DNA from: Mortierella sp. BCC40632
Taxonomy: Eukaryota > Mortierellomycota > Mortierellomycetes > Mortierellales > Mortierellaceae
DNA: 64,000 nt
NCBI GenBank assembly: GCA_011634665.1
Contig: WAEK01000001.1
Span: 449,501-513,500 of the forward strand
Direction of reading: 5' to 3'
Of this stretch, positions 32,918 through 46,085 are shown piece after piece. Positions within the stretch are counted from its first letter, which is position 1; every line of letters begins with the position of its first letter. The notes under the pieces are model-generated. The model was given only the letters and a program-made list of their open reading frames with translations, was not told the DNA's origin and did no database searches. The position numbers were made by a program, and so were the translations under genes.

Positions 32918-35900
32918 ATGATGTTAGCCAACAGGGCACCATTGGCCCCTCGACCAAGGCTCGACAAAGAGCCTGTGCTGCCATCGGCGGCATCAGTAGC
33001 AGTAGCGGGTACAGGAGTAGTAGGGGGGCCTGTGGATGGACGAGGAACCGTAGGACCTGGGACAGAGACATCACATGCATCCGGAAGAACCGCCTCCAAA
33101 TCTGTCCTGGGCAGAGCTAGTAGTCTTGGCCATGCATCTCCAGCTAAGGCTTCTGCTGCTACTGCCTCTGGGCATCATGGAACCCAACATCTGGGAACAG
33201 CATCCATCGCCATGCCGCGCTCGCGTTCCAACAGCCGATCCGGCCATCACCGACATCACGATCCAGCACTTCGAGTCAACACATCACTCGCCATCGCATC
33301 CACGCCCACGACTACAGGCTCAAGAGAACAGGCAAAGAATCAAAAGGTAGTAGCACCAACATCGACACCTACACGTTCAATAACACCTGTCAGGAGGAAA
33401 CCCGTTCCTTTGCTTGTCATGAAAGCAGACTCACCCAATGTCGGCAACCCAAGATCTGAGGAAGGAAACGCTAGATCAGGTGGAAAGAGTCTTGCCGAAA
33501 AAACGATGGAAGGGATCAACATCAGTCCATCCAGAGTACGAACCCTTCAACTCAAGTTTCAGGACATGAGTGCCCAGGCAGATAGAGGACCTCCTCGGGA
33601 ACGCGCCAGTCTAGACGTCCCAGTCGGCAGAGTACGACGTCTGTCATCGAATTGTGAAGAGACAAAAGCCCCTGGAACCAGTACCCTTCCTAGTAGAGAG
33701 GAGAACCGCAATTGTTCAGTGCAAGATGTCCAGTCGTCTAAAAGCCTGAGCGGATCTACTGGGTCGACCTTTGCATTTCTGGCACCTCACCTAGCGAGTA
33801 AGAAACGAGGTAGCGACACTAGCATCAAGAGCTCTGGCACCTTGTCTTCTTCATCCTCTTCCCCATCCTCGACTTCCGGTCCTTCACGCTCGCCGTCGCC
33901 AGCCGCATCCTTCACTACTATGGTCCGTGAGCAACTGTCGTTTTCCAAAAAAGATGTCCCCCCGACGCCTACGACTCCAATTCGATCCATGGTATCCACT
34001 CTTTTCCGTCGTGGTGAAGGTCGACTCAATGAGTCTAGCTTTTTGGCAAGCTCACTCTCGACAGCTACCATTAGTGCGCCATCTCGGCCACCTTTTGTCA
34101 GAGACTTGGATCGGTCAATGACTAAAGGGGAGGCTACGCTTTCAGTTAGTCCTGAGGGAGTTAAAGAAGAATGGAGAGGCCCCTATTGGGACTTGAACAG
34201 GTCCGTCCAATCTTCGGGATACGATGACGAAGACTTTGCACTTTGGATCAGGCCGAGTGCTCAAGCTAGAAAAACCGAGAGTGGCATTGATCTTGAAGAA
34301 CGTATAGCGGGCTCCATGGCCTCGACCCCAACGACTGCAGGTATAGGAGTTGAATCAAGAAGTGACACCTTCAATGAGCAATGCAAGCAAGATGAAAAGA
34401 AAGGACGACGTCCAGAGCTCGAGGACTTAGATGTGCTAGAGGAGGTGCTTGACTTTAGTAAGTATACATTGAGCTTGTACGACTACATCCTTGAGGTATC
34501 TGGGAAAGCGGTGAATTGACCTACTTTCTCTATCACTTTTTTTTTTTTTTTTTTTTTTTCCTATTCGTTGCTCTTGCCTAGTTCTCATCATCCTGCTCAG
34601 AGCATCTGCCAACCTGTATCCATTTATTCAAGGTGCACATTCCAAGTCAATCAATTTTGACTTTCCATGGCAACCTTTTGGACAGGTATGTACTCCCTCG
34701 TGTTTTTGAACACTACTCCTTCTTATTTAACATACAATCCAAGGCAAAGGTACTTACTCGGCACTTTTGACCCATTTAATATTATCTTACCAATGTACAA
34801 AAAGGCTAGAATTGTCATCATTCGCAGCCTAAAGAGCTATCAAAACATTGTGATGGAGGACATTGGATACGCTATCAAGATTGTGACCGATATTTATGAA
34901 CAACAAATTCGACCTTTTGGTCATATCGACAACCAAGGACGCGATGTTCGACAAGAGTTTGGTCCGCAATACCCACCACTGACATCTCCATCCATCTATG
35001 GAAACACAAAGTCAGATATGGGCTATTCATCTGCACCAAGCCCTGGTCCAAGTAGTGCTGGCACTACAATCTCACAGAGTCGCTCTTACTGGAGTCAAGC
35101 CCAGCAGAGTCTCCAAAAGAAATGTCTAAAGGCAAATCTTTCCCATCAGCGATTGAATGACCAGCAATCGGACTCTAGAAACAAACATGGAAGACGACGA
35201 TCCCTGGCAGCTTTTTCAAGTATCGCGAATGCATTCTCGTCCTCACTGTCGCATCACTCGCCAAGTGTCTCGCAGTATTTTACCTTTTCGCGAGGGAGCA
35301 GTACGCCCGTGTCATTCTCTTACTCTGGTTGCTCAACACCTCTCCCGTTCAGCCCTTCAATGCACCCCTCTTATGTCTCACTAGAGAGTAAGGTGAATGG
35401 TGTGGACAGCTTTGGTGGACCCTCTACGGGGGGTGGTTGTAATGGCAACAGCCGACTTAAGCCTAGTTCGTTCCAGACATTGCTGGCCTCCCTATTGAAC
35501 CCAGGCAGTACAAGTGGTGGACCCCATGGCCTAAGTCATATGCATGAAGAGAAGCGTGCGCAAATGGAGCATCGATGGCGAGTCGACATTATGCGTCGGA
35601 AGGCCTCTGTCCGAGCATGGTGCTGTCGACAGTTTGCGTCTTTGTACGAGTTTTCTTTGAGGATTAATGATCATGAAGGTTCACTGGAAGGGGGCTGTTC
35701 TCTTGAAGACGAATTCCAGCACTTGTACCGGATCACTCGAACGATTATTGACATTGATGTAACAGCTAAATCGCATGACACCCTGGCAGAGACTTTGTTG
35801 GAGCAACGAGCACAGCCGAGTGAAAGGTTCCAATTGAGATATAGTCCGTACAAGACCGTAGCTCCGACGGCTGAAGAACTCTCGACGGCTAATGAGGCTG

Positions 35901-37024
35901 CATCGATTCGATTTGAAGCCCAGTATAGAGGTATCTTGAGCGGTAATGCTGATATCAAGAAAGGACAATTGGATAACAGCAACACCAGAAAAGGCCAGGC
36001 CCAGGTCTCACCGCCATTAATCGTCATTGAGCCCAAGCTCAAGGGGGGTGATGTCAACGATGAACATTCTTCTGAAACTGAAGACCTGTCGAATGCATGT
36101 GCCTACGAGAATATGGAGCTATATCAACTTCAAGAACATAGCCTTTGGGAGCCATTATTAGACAGACTGACCAAGTTTGATTCGACCCATCATTCGTTGG
36201 ACCCACGCAATATTTTCCAGTTCTTGAGAAGAATGAGTCTTCAGGATGAACGGCTCGAGAACATGACTGAAGAGATTCGGGACGAGCTGTTGGCGGTGCT
36301 TTGGATCATTGAGCGTTGCATACGCGAGCGACCGGATTATCAACAATCCCCGACATGGTTCAGACAGTCTTCCAGTGTTTCTGCGGTACAGGCTATTTAC
36401 AACTCGGGAGGCATTATGGCCTATATGAGAGATATTGCAGGAGCTGGAACAGGAAAAAACGGTGGTGATGCCAAGCCAAAAGACCCATTGCAGCTGGTCA
36501 ACCCTGTGACATTAACGGGGTACTTTAAACGGTTACTCAAGGAGGCTGGAGGATTGCTTTTGAAGGAGACTACGGGGTTATTTGTAGAGTTGGCACGACC
36601 AGCAACCGACAACGGTGGTAAGTAATTTCCTTTTTTTTTTTTTTTTTTTCATCTATGTGGGAGAATTCTGCTTGGTGACACAAACTCAAGACTTATCATT
36701 CTGTGTGGCCCGCTCCATTTTTATTTTCAACTGCCTGCTTCGATTCGAGAACAAATAGACTTTTGGAATCTAGAGCAATTGAGTCGGATAGATCGAGCGC
36801 TTTTGTATCGTGTTATTTGTTTGGATCGAAACCGGGGACAAGTTTTCTTGCGTATTTCAAGAGTGATGGAGCAGATTTTGAAGAGTTCACCACCCGAGAT
36901 GGAATTGGATGCGTTTGCGTTGACCAAGATGGCTCAGGTGGTCGAATTGAGTGGAGTACTTGACTTGAAGTCACTTCGACGGTGGAATGGAGCATGGTCA
37001 GCTATTATTCTTGGATATATGTAA
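32918..37024 (+). CDS. Large protein of unknown function
   Basis: The proposed exons 32918-34457, 34582-34685, 34805-36617 and 36750-37024 give 1243 residues. The first 500 are Ser/Pro/Thr-rich and probably disordered. Around residue 510-550 there is a compact segment (LIILLRASANLYPFIQGAHS, then WQPFGQ) followed by an amphipathic helix region (ARIVIIRSLKSYQNIVMEDI). Another Ser-rich linker leads to a helical C-terminal region (about 780-1240) ending in LRRWNGAWSAIILGYM. I do not recognise the family. The GTAAGT donor ending exon 1 and the phase-compatible acceptors define introns 1 and 2. The last acceptor is uncertain: 36750 and 36760 both keep the frame. Confidence 0.7.
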
Positions 37025-37059
37025 AAAAGAAAAAGAAAAAAACAAGAAAAAGTGCTATT

Positions 37060-37103
<44 letters not shown>

Positions 37104-37691
37104 CTCTCTTCTTTCTTTCTTTCTTTCTTTTCTTTTCCCCTTCTTTTTTTTTTTTCTTCGTTTTCTTCAACGATCGTACGCAGCTTTATCAAAGAGCGTT
37201 TGTCTAGCAGCAGAACTGACACACCTGCGCTCGTAGCCACTCTAGTCACTCTTCCGCAATCTTGCCTTTTCATCATCGATTTCTTTCTTGAGGAAAAAAA
37301 AAAAAAAAAAGGAGATTAATACCTGTAGAACGACAGCCGTGTTCCACAAAACCGGACGCCCTGTCAAAGAGATCAGATATCTTTGCAACTAAAAAACGTA
37401 CTCGGGATCCTCTGTGGATAGCACCTAATGGCAGGAGGAAGGAGAGAGAGAGAGATGATTCGACTTTGTTTGTAAACACTGCCTTTGTCCTCAACCTCCC
37501 CCCCCTCCCCACTCTCTCCCCTTGACGCAATGATTTGGAGGAGCAGTTACAGTAAGTCATTGAAGAAGCAAATCGAGAAAAAAAAAATGGCAGCCCGGCG
37601 CCTGCATCCTGGTCAGATCGGGGACGACGTCGATCATCTGGATTTGCAGACTCTGCCGAAAAAAAATGTTGCCAAGAGGCAAAAGAGAAGT
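37025..37691. other. Intergenic region with CT tract
   Basis: Immediately after the preceding gene comes a pyrimidine tract with (CT)n at about 37061-37104, then T- and A-runs. Nothing coding is supported before tRNA-Glu. Confidence 0.5.
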
Positions 37692-37762
37692 TCCCAGTCC
37701 GGGAATCGAACCCGGGCCTTGTCGGTGAGAGCGACAAATCCTGACCTCTGGACCAACTAGGA
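37692..37762 (-). tRNA. tRNA-Glu (anticodon CTC)
   Basis: Read on the minus strand it folds as a complete cloverleaf with acceptor arms TCCTAGT and ACTGGGA. The anticodon arm is TGTCG, loop CTCTCAC, CGACA, so the anticodon is CTC (Glu). The T arm is CCGGGTTCGATTCCCGG. There is no intron, CCA is not encoded, and a TTTT terminator follows on the minus strand. Confidence 0.95.
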
Positions 37763-37886
37763 ATTGCTTGTGACAAATGGAATTCCAGAAACATAATCAA
37801 TCATCAATTACCGATTGAGTGACGTCATCATGTTTGGAATCTTATTTGTTTATCACGTTTCTAGATTCTACCATTTCATCGAAGCG

Positions 37887-37958
37887 AGCAAAGTCGCCCA
37901 GAGGAAGAGCGCTGGGCTCATAACCCAGAGGTCGGTGGATCGAAACCACCCTTTGCTA
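37887..37958 (+). tRNA. Initiator tRNA-Met (anticodon CAT)
   Basis: A 72-nt cloverleaf has acceptor arms AGCAAAG and CTTTGCT and discriminator A. The anticodon arm is CTGGG, loop CTCATAA, CCCAG. Initiator features are visible: A1-T72, three G-C pairs next to the anticodon loop, and GATCGAAAC in the T loop in place of TTC. A TTTT terminator follows at about 37962. Confidence 0.95.
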
Positions 37959-38287
37959 TATCTTTTGAACCGCTCTTGCAGGTCATTTTTTTTTTCGAGA
38001 AAAATTCAGCAAACCTAGGAAAGAAGAAGAAAGCCCTCTTTTTTTTACAGAAAAGAAAGAAGAAAGAACCTTCCCAGAGCCGCCTGACATCAGGCGAGCA
38101 AACGTCGGTGACGTTGACCTGTTTGATTGGGAGCCGCTCTCGCAGCTCCTGGACCCCTCGGACCCTTTGCCCTAGTTGTAGATCCTGCCTTTTGACTTGC
38201 CCCCTCTGCGGGTGCTCTTTGTACCTGGTCTTTTTCCCTTTCTCTGCATCTGTATTTTTAGTAGCTATATCGTTTCTGGGTCACTCT

Positions 38288-38430
38288 CCACTTTTTCCTT
38301 CTTCTCTCTACTCTTCTGTTGTAGGATAGTGTAGTTTTTTTTTTGTGAACTAGCTGGCCACGTCCGCAGACCGTGGTATGAGTGCGCGCCGACGAATAAA
38401 ACCCCTAACGGGGCCTAAAAAAAAAAAAAT
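38288..38430 (+). repeat. Poly(A)-tailed short repeat, copy A (retroelement 3' end)
   Basis: Bases 38288-38415 are nearly identical, in inverted orientation, to 60784-60908. Shared landmarks are TGTTGTAGGATAGTGTAG, GCCACGTCCGCAGACCGTGG and AAAACCCCTAACGGGGCC. The copy ends in an A-run (38417-38429), so it looks like a LINE or SINE 3' end inserted in the plus orientation. Upstream, at about 38075-38160, is a coding-like stretch (DIRRANVGDVDLFDWEPLSQ) that could be the tail of the same element's ORF. It lies about 330 bp downstream of the initiator tRNA gene. Confidence 0.75.
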
Positions 38431-38703
38431 TGTGCACACTTTTTTTTTTTTTTATCCGCCCGTTTTTATCCCTATTTCTATCGTTTCTTTAAAAAGATAG
38501 GCTACGGCTTACAGTTCTTCTTGAAGTCATTTGATCCTGTTGATGGATTTATGAGTTGTTGGGGTCGAAAGTGTACTGGTTGCTGCTGCTTAACTTATTA
38601 TCACTACAAAGAAAAGAAAGGACCTTTTTTTTTCCGTAATGGTCAGTGCTTCTGAACAGTGTTTGGTACAACCGCACAAATTTCTTGACGCTACAACCCC
38701 TTT

Positions 38704-38862
38704 ATGGAGGCCCATCACCCGTCGGTGGATTCAGCCGCGCTGGGTTTTTGTCCTTTCTTGGTCACCGATAGCCAACCACCTATCCTCCTTGCAAAGAGGA
38801 AAGTGGATCGCGTCGAGATTGCTCCTGTACCAGTCTCATCTCCTCCTCTACCTCGAGACTAG
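38704..38862 (+). other. Coding-like open segment, possible exon of a missed gene
   Basis: A short ATG-to-stop frame of 52 residues has strongly protein-like composition, including DSQPPILLAKRKVDRVEIAP followed by a Pro/Ser-rich end. No domain is recognised. Other open stretches follow at about 38900-39125, 39770-39960 and 40136-40380. A multi-exon or decayed gene is possible but I could not join the pieces with convincing splice sites. Confidence 0.25.
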
Positions 38863-39545
38863 AGGTCGTAATAGAGAACAGACTGTGCACTAGCCTAAAG
38901 CTCTCTTTTGTACCCACAACCACAATCTCAACTACAACAGATCCAAAGTCAACAGCACCACCAACCCAGCTGAAGTTGATAGAGGTCATGGAAACGAGTC
39001 AGCGCCATCACCACACGACTCTCTCAGTACCCACAGCTACTGACTCATACACTGAAGTATTTGATTCTCAAGAAAGAACCCTCCTCTTTTTAACCCAGAG
39101 AAAAGGGTCCCAGATGGATGAGGTCGCTTAGGTGGGGGGACAAACCACCCATTACCCAACCCTAAATCCCCCCCTCTTGGACCCGAGAGACTCACGGGGA
39201 TGCATACCAACGTCCAACGTGCATTACCATCGCTTGAACGCCAGCGAATCCCTACCCGAAAGAAAGCAAAGAAAAAAAAGGTCTTGCTCCATCCAACCTG
39301 GGACCCGTGCACACGCTGTTACCCCTCTTCAAAAGAACTGTCATTACCTTGATGAATCGAACTGAGAGTGCTTGGCATGGAGCGAGTAATGTAAGGAGGA
39401 GGAGAAGGGGATGGAGAGAGAATGAGAATGAGAATGAGTAATTTGAAGAAGAGTGGAACAGAGAAGCGAGGCGAAAGAGATAAGGAGGAGTGGTGCTGGG
39501 CAATAGAAGAGAGAAAGAAGAAAGAATAGAGAGAAAGAAGAGAGA

Positions 39546-39603
<58 letters not shown>

Positions 39604-41614
39604 GAAAAGGCTTTGGGGAGAAAAAAGACTCGCGTAGCCCCGAGGTTTTTTGGTGGCAATTTTGGTAAAAAAAAATAACAAGCAGTGGTAATGCTATGGT
39701 CATAGACTGGCCAATTGAGCCAAAGGAATCCCATTCGTCCATTCATCCACCGGCCCATCCATCGGTCGACCGATCCTCAAAAGGAGAATCAACATCCAAC
39801 TGTCGACTCTGCAAGGCAGGAGGAAACACAAACAGCGCACCGGTCCATGTTTTAGGTTTCTTCAAAAGTCCATTTTTGCTGTGCAGCCAGAGCTACCTGA
39901 GGATCAGCTCACATCAGGAAGTGGAATCACCACACATCAAGTTGATTGTGCATGCGCGTAGCAACACTTGCAAAAGGAGTGAGTAGATGCAGAATCTCGC
40001 TCATTTGCTTCACTTTCCACTCTTCTCGGTGCGAACAGGCAACCCTTTTGGACACGTTCAAAGGATGTTTTTCCTTATGATGGCCAACAGTCGGCCTCCC
40101 TGTGTCCACAGCCACTCCTCTGTCTGTGGCCCAGTATGAAGACATAAACTGAAAAGAAACACCACAGGAATCACAGTCCCTTGGTCCTCTTCAAATGACA
40201 ATAGAAGCTCTACTGGATCAGTGTGGAGCACGTCGCAGTATCATGGGGTCAGTCCTTTTGAAGAGAAGCAAGCATTCCGTCCTCGATCGCTTATGAAGAA
40301 AAGTATACCACTCTCGCCTCCTGTACCGAAAATAGTACCAGATTGGAGAAGCAGACTAACTCAAGAAGTAAAAAAAGAGTACTATCCACCGTGATCTACA
40401 GAAGACTATCCACCGTATCTAGCTTTCACTTATCCGTCGTACTCGCCATATTCTTTTTTTATAGGCCTTTTTGAGGTTTTACTGATCGACGCGCATCCGT
40501 CCAAGCTCTGCAAAGGACACACACAGAAGCTTTCACTTTGCTGCAGAGCTCCTCCTCCCCCCCAAAAAAAAGACGTAAAGTTGCGAGAGGCCTATGTAGC
40601 GGTGACGAGTAGTACGGCGGATAAGCATCCACAAAAAAAAAAAGAAAAGAAAAGAAAAGGAGAAAAGAAAAGAAAAGAAAAGAAAAGAAAAAGAAAAGAA
40701 AAGAAAAGAAAGGAGAGAAAAAGAGAAGGGGCGATAACATACGTTGGGTCCTGTTGGATGATAAAAATGGTGCGTCCAACTAGAGAAAAGTGCCACTACC
40801 CCCCATCCAAGACAAGTGTAGCACAGCACACCACCGCTCTCTTACCAAAAGGCGTAATACACTGTCCTTTTGACGACCTCGGGCGAAGTAGCAATGGATA
40901 CAATGGGAAGGAAAATGATCTCAGAATAGGGCATTTGGTTTGAGAGCTTGAATGTTCTAAAGAGATTTCCTAGGATTATTTTTTCCCCCGCCTGTCCCGC
41001 CCTACGCCTCGTCCTTTCTCTCCTTCAACTCTTCCCTTTGTTGCCTGAAACGTCATTTAATTGTCGACAAGCGATAGGAGGCCTGACTCTATCTTTTTTT
41101 TTTTTCATTTCATTTCTCATTTCTTTTCCTTTCTTTTTTTTTCTTTTTTAAGAACCAGAACCCAGTTCCATCTTTTGATCTTGCTAAGGGTAATTGGACG
41201 GCGTCTTCTTTCGGTCGATTATGAGAGATTCCATACAAGAAGGAGAGTGAGGCAGATGGTACAGAAGGTGGACAGAAAGAAGGAGGGTGTAAGGTTGCTA
41301 ATTATGACAGGAAAGGGAAATGACCTGTTTTTTTCTCGAGTCAAACCGATTTAATTGCTCGCCTCAGGTGTGTGTGTGTGTGTTTTTTGTTTTTTTTTTT
41401 AGAAATAAAAAAAAATAGAGTAAATGAATCCTCTTCTGCAGACTGCATGATATCTCAAATGTAAATAATTACGCGCGCCAATCGAGCAATGCATCTATCG
41501 AACAACGGAGTGACATCGTAGCTGGTTCCTTTGGATCGCAGATGTATCATCAGTAAACAATTGGCTTCTTCTTGTTTGTTGGTCTATCAATTGCTCCTTC
41601 AATAAGGTACGGCT

Positions 41615-41653
<39 letters not shown>

Positions 41654-42184
41654 TAAACTGATGTTTTACCGACGATGTATATGTTGAGTTGCAGGTGTAC
41701 CTTGTTGTTTAATCCGCTTTAGTCTTTACTACACAAATAATACCATAAATGAGGTCGCGTGTACATTCTGTGCAGTTGCAAGTGACAATTCGATCGATGT
41801 TTTCCTGTTGCATGTACAAAAAAGACTGCCAAACATTCCTTCGACTTCAAATGACACTATGGATACTTTTACAAGAGTTGGATGTCGCTAAGACGTTATC
41901 AGATGCTTGCTAGACCAGGACATATCCTTCCCGAGGGCTAAGGAGTACCCTTTGTGAAGAGACATGCATAAGTCATGTCTAGTATGTATTTCCTATTTTC
42001 TATTTTCCTTGGTTCATGTGTTCTAGACATCGGGAGGCCATGTTGGCAAATACTTGGGCTAGGAGTAAATTCAAAGAAAAAAAAAAAACAACCTCGGCCT
42101 CTGTTTGGTCGGATGGAAATGAAGGATTTCAGAAAAGCTTTTTTTTTTTAAAAAAAAAAAAAAAAGAGAAACCAGAGGGGAGTC

Positions 42185-42223
<39 letters not shown>

Positions 42224-43340
42224 AAGAGAGGGAAGAGGGAAAAACTTGATACTAGGCTCGTAAAGGGCACCACAAGATTGTAGGAATGCCTACAGTAGTA
42301 ATTGCTATCTCTGTTGATGGTATTTAGGGGACAGAAAGTTGGGTCGAGAAGGAAAGATCGTTGCTGGGTGTGTTGGTACAATTTTTGGTGTGGTGAGATA
42401 GTCCGAGAGGGATTCAGATCAGCTGTTTTAGAATCTGACACATTGGTCGTTGGAGAGAAAGGGCAGTTAGCCCTGAATAAACAAACACCTGGCGAGAGAT
42501 GAAACTCTGAAAGGGGTCCAACAGGGCCATCGGATGTTGTAATGCTCAAGAGGAAAAAGAGAGAAATACTGGGTTCTGGATAAAGAGACTTTAGGTTGTG
42601 TAGAGGATAGGAGGTGGAGTGAAGAAGTGAGAGTGAAAAAGAAAGTAAGGAGAAGAGCAGTGGATGGAATTGACCAACCAGACTTGCTTTTGTGGGTATT
42701 GGCGTACTGAGTCAAGCTTAGAGCATGGCGTGCATGCATAATAACCAAGGGGGGAGATCCGGAGATTCACCCCAAAAGAGGAGCACCGCTCTCTTTGTGG
42801 TCATGTCCAGCTCTCTTCTTTCTATTACCAAGCAGGCATAATAGGTACAGTACAAAAGGGAAGAATCGTGGAGCGCGTCATCGTGTTTCTTGCAAATTCG
42901 AACCACGCCTTTGGAAGGTACGTTTGGAGCAGTATTCTCTCATGTGTTTCCAGGTACCACCACGACGCCTTGGTAATTAGGCCCCGCCCTTGCGACGTCT
43001 AGTCGTTGGCTGTGGAACGAAAATGCGAACAGGCCAGCAGGAGTCTTTCAGGCTGTTGTTGGGCCTCTTTCATTCCTCTTTGTCCCTCCGCAAACATCTG
43101 CGATCTAGACCAGCGTAATAATGTCTCGGGGGGATGGGAAGGACTGAGATGCTGAGCAAGAATATGTGGGGATTGCCTTCATCGGTGATCGAGGTTAGAT
43201 CCTGGGTGTATCGAGAAGGTGTCTCTTTCCATGTTCGCAGCTGAGTCTTCTTGTAACAATGGAAATAACAGTAGTAAAAACAATGACAATGGCAGTATCA
43301 ATGGCGCATTTTTGCAAGAGGAGATAAAGAGAAGGAGTGA

Positions 43341-43378
<38 letters not shown>

Positions 43379-43820
43379 TACATGTGAGCAACAGACGGAC
43401 GACAGACGCGTTCAACTGGGTAAATTTGGGGGTGAAGACAACAGAAGGTAAGGTTCAGTGTGTGTTATTTTTACTCGAGGTATTCTTATCCGCAGGATGA
43501 CCTTGTGTCCAGCGACCGCCTTGTCCTGCTCTGCTCTGCTCTGCTTCTGTCTTTGTCCTGTCTGACGTCTGCTCACGGCGACAATGGCCGAGATGGAGGT
43601 CCGTTCCTGTGAGTGATCGAGCGGGATTTGCATCCCGGCGCCTGCAGGGGACATCCCCGAGTTCTACGCCGTACTGCATGCAGGTAGGGCGCCGTAGAGG
43701 CCATGAGGGTGTCTGAGGAATAGAGAGTTCCATTGGAGGATTTTTCTTTTTGCTTCATGGGCCTCCTGGAAACACAATAATTCATGGGTGTAAAAAACAT
43801 TGTGCAAGAGAGAGAAGAGA
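38863..43820. other. Gene-poor region
   Basis: Contents are microsatellites and homopolymers: (GA)n at about 39555-39601, (GAAAA)n at about 40644-40715, an A-run at about 41617-41651 and GA at 42194-42225 and 43346-43372. Around 40136-40380 a plus-strand open frame lacking an early ATG reads as protein (for example HGVSPFEEKQAFRPRSLMKK) and ends at a TGA in CCACCGTGA. No gene is firmly supported. Confidence 0.45.
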
Positions 43821-43821
43821 C

Positions 43822-44020
43822 GAGAAGAGAGGAGGAGAGAAGAGAGAGAGAGAAAGAGAGAGAGAGAAAGAGAGAGAGAAAGTTGTGGTGAGAAAGCAAG
43901 GACGAGTGTTGGTTGGTCACAGCGGATTTCGCGACCAGGCTCCGCACTTCCGCTTGCGATCCTTTCTCTCTCTTTCTCTCTCTCTCTTTCTCTCTCTCTC
44001 TTCTCTCCTCCTCTCTTCTC
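43822..44020. repeat. Perfect purine/pyrimidine inverted repeat (55-60 bp arms)
   Basis: The purine arm 43822-43882 is matched base for base over its first 55 positions by the reverse complement of the pyrimidine arm ending at 44020. The match covers irregular features (GAGGAGAG blocks and GAAAGAG spacings), not only a GA repeat. The arms then differ by one GA unit. The spacer is about 79 bp (43883-43961), so a transcript or single strand could form a long hairpin. Confidence 0.8.
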
Positions 44021-44042
44021 CTCTCTCTCTCTCTCTTCTCGA

Positions 44043-45012
44043 CCTCCTATTCCTCTTCATCCCTGTCTGGCTTCTTTTTGCGTCCACATTGACATTCCAC
44101 CTACACACTCGCATCCTCATTTCACATCCTCATCTCGCTTCCACATTCACATCCTTGCTGTCTCCCTTTCCTTCTCTCTTTCACTCCCACCTCCCCTTCG
44201 ACTCCGCCTGCACTGCCCCGCTATCGTTCGCAGTACAGCCCCGCTGTCCGCACCCGAATCAGGTAATAGACCCTACAGACGCTCTTTTCTCTCTTGCCGC
44301 CATTCTCCTCTGATTCATCCGTTGGACGGGGCTCTCGACCATCTGCGCGGATGAGCAGCACTGAAAGGGATCGAATGACGCACCAATGCAATTGCTCCGC
44401 ACCCTTATGGTGTGTGTCGATGTGAATGTATTTGTGTGTGTGTGTGTGTGTGTGTGTGCATTGGATCAACTGCTACTGTCGGATCGATGTTTCTCCATCG
44501 CTTGGACGAGTCGTACCAAAGTCAGAAAAGGAACGAACAAATCATCCCCAACTCTGGACTAGACCGATGATGATGATCATGCCAGGTCTAGACGAATGAC
44601 CAACATTGGTATTACAAGTTCAAACGCGTAGCTCACGCGCAAACTCGCCTGTGGGTTTGCGCGGTCCATCGGCCCCTTTATTGGTTGAAAGAGACCGACA
44701 GAGGCCAGACTGGCTGGCATTGGCCTGGCTAGTATGGGGTTTGGTTGGCTTGGACTTGGCTGGGCTGGGCTGGCATGTGGCCCTAGAGTCGGTGGCCTTA
44801 AACCCCTCTTCCACACTCCCTCTATCCACACTCGCCTCCCCCCCCCAAGACGCGCTTCCTACGATCTGGCTGATGGCCACGTCTACGACTTAGCCTACCA
44901 TCAGGTCTACTACGATCAGTGGTTTGTCTGCCACCAGAAACGCTGTTCTCTCCATGCGACCTCAAGCGACAGCGACCATCCCTTCTTTTTTTTTTTTTTT
45001 TTCTCTCTTCTC

Positions 45013-45059
<47 letters not shown>

Positions 45060-46021
45060 CCAATCGATCGCATGGCTCATGGCTGGATCGTACTGGTAAC
45101 AGAGGCGCAGGGGCGAGCCCTTTGAAACAGCAGCCATCCGCACTAGCCATGCTGGCCACGGACCATCGACCAGGGGGGCCCGTTGACTTGGTTGAGGAGC
45201 AGAGGCTGACACGCGTGTCGGTCCTGCTCAATGCTCTTGCTTTGACACTCTTTGGCCTGCCCCTACTCTCTGTTTTCCTCATTCACTTTCTCTGACTGCC
45301 TGGCCTTTGGTCGCCCCTTTCACGGCCCACCCCCTCTCCTTGCTCTCGTCCTCGCTCTCGGACACAGGCTGGTCTTGTTGCCGCTGGCCACGGACGTTCC
45401 AGTCCTCCCTGGTTCTATTTCTGTCCCTTGACGGACCCATCTAGCGGACCCGTCATCACAAGCGGGACCCGTTCCCACAGGGCCGGCCGGTGCGGGTCCC
45501 CTCCTTCTCTTACCCCTCCTTACCCATGGCTCGGAGAGTGAAGGGAGCGGCGAAAGCACAGGCCGGGACAAAAGGAGAAATTAAGGTCGGTTCAGGAAAC
45601 AGGGTGCAGGGCCCAGAGTAGGGTTTGGATTTAGTTGCGACGATGGAGCTTGGGATTGGAGGGAGCGAGCCAGAGCAAGAGAGGATGAAAGTGCAGCAGC
45701 TCTATTTATACCCAGAGTCGTGTGTATGTGTCTGTGGTGTATGTGAATGTGCTGTGTGAGTGTTTTTTTTGTTGTTTTTTTTTTTTTTTTTACTTCTAAG
45801 AAAGAGAGAGTCTCCTCTCCCCACACGGTGCACCCGACTATAATTAATTGCAATTTTGAGAGAGAGAGAGAGAGATCAGTGACGCCCTTTTCTTACTTCA
45901 CCAGAGAAATTCGTCCTGTCTGTCTGTTTGTCCATTCTCTTCTTTACTTTCACTCCACAGGGTCTCTCTTTTTCTTTTCTTACTCAACCCCTACTCTGCC
46001 TGTTCCTGCTCCTTTCCACCT

Positions 46022-46085
<64 letters not shown>

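Noticed and set aside
39555..39680. Arg/Glu repeat open frame
   Set aside because: Pure translation of a (GA)n microsatellite.
43600..43700. tRNA-like arm (CGGG...CCCG) on the minus strand
   Set aside because: The T loop has the wrong size and no full cloverleaf can be drawn.
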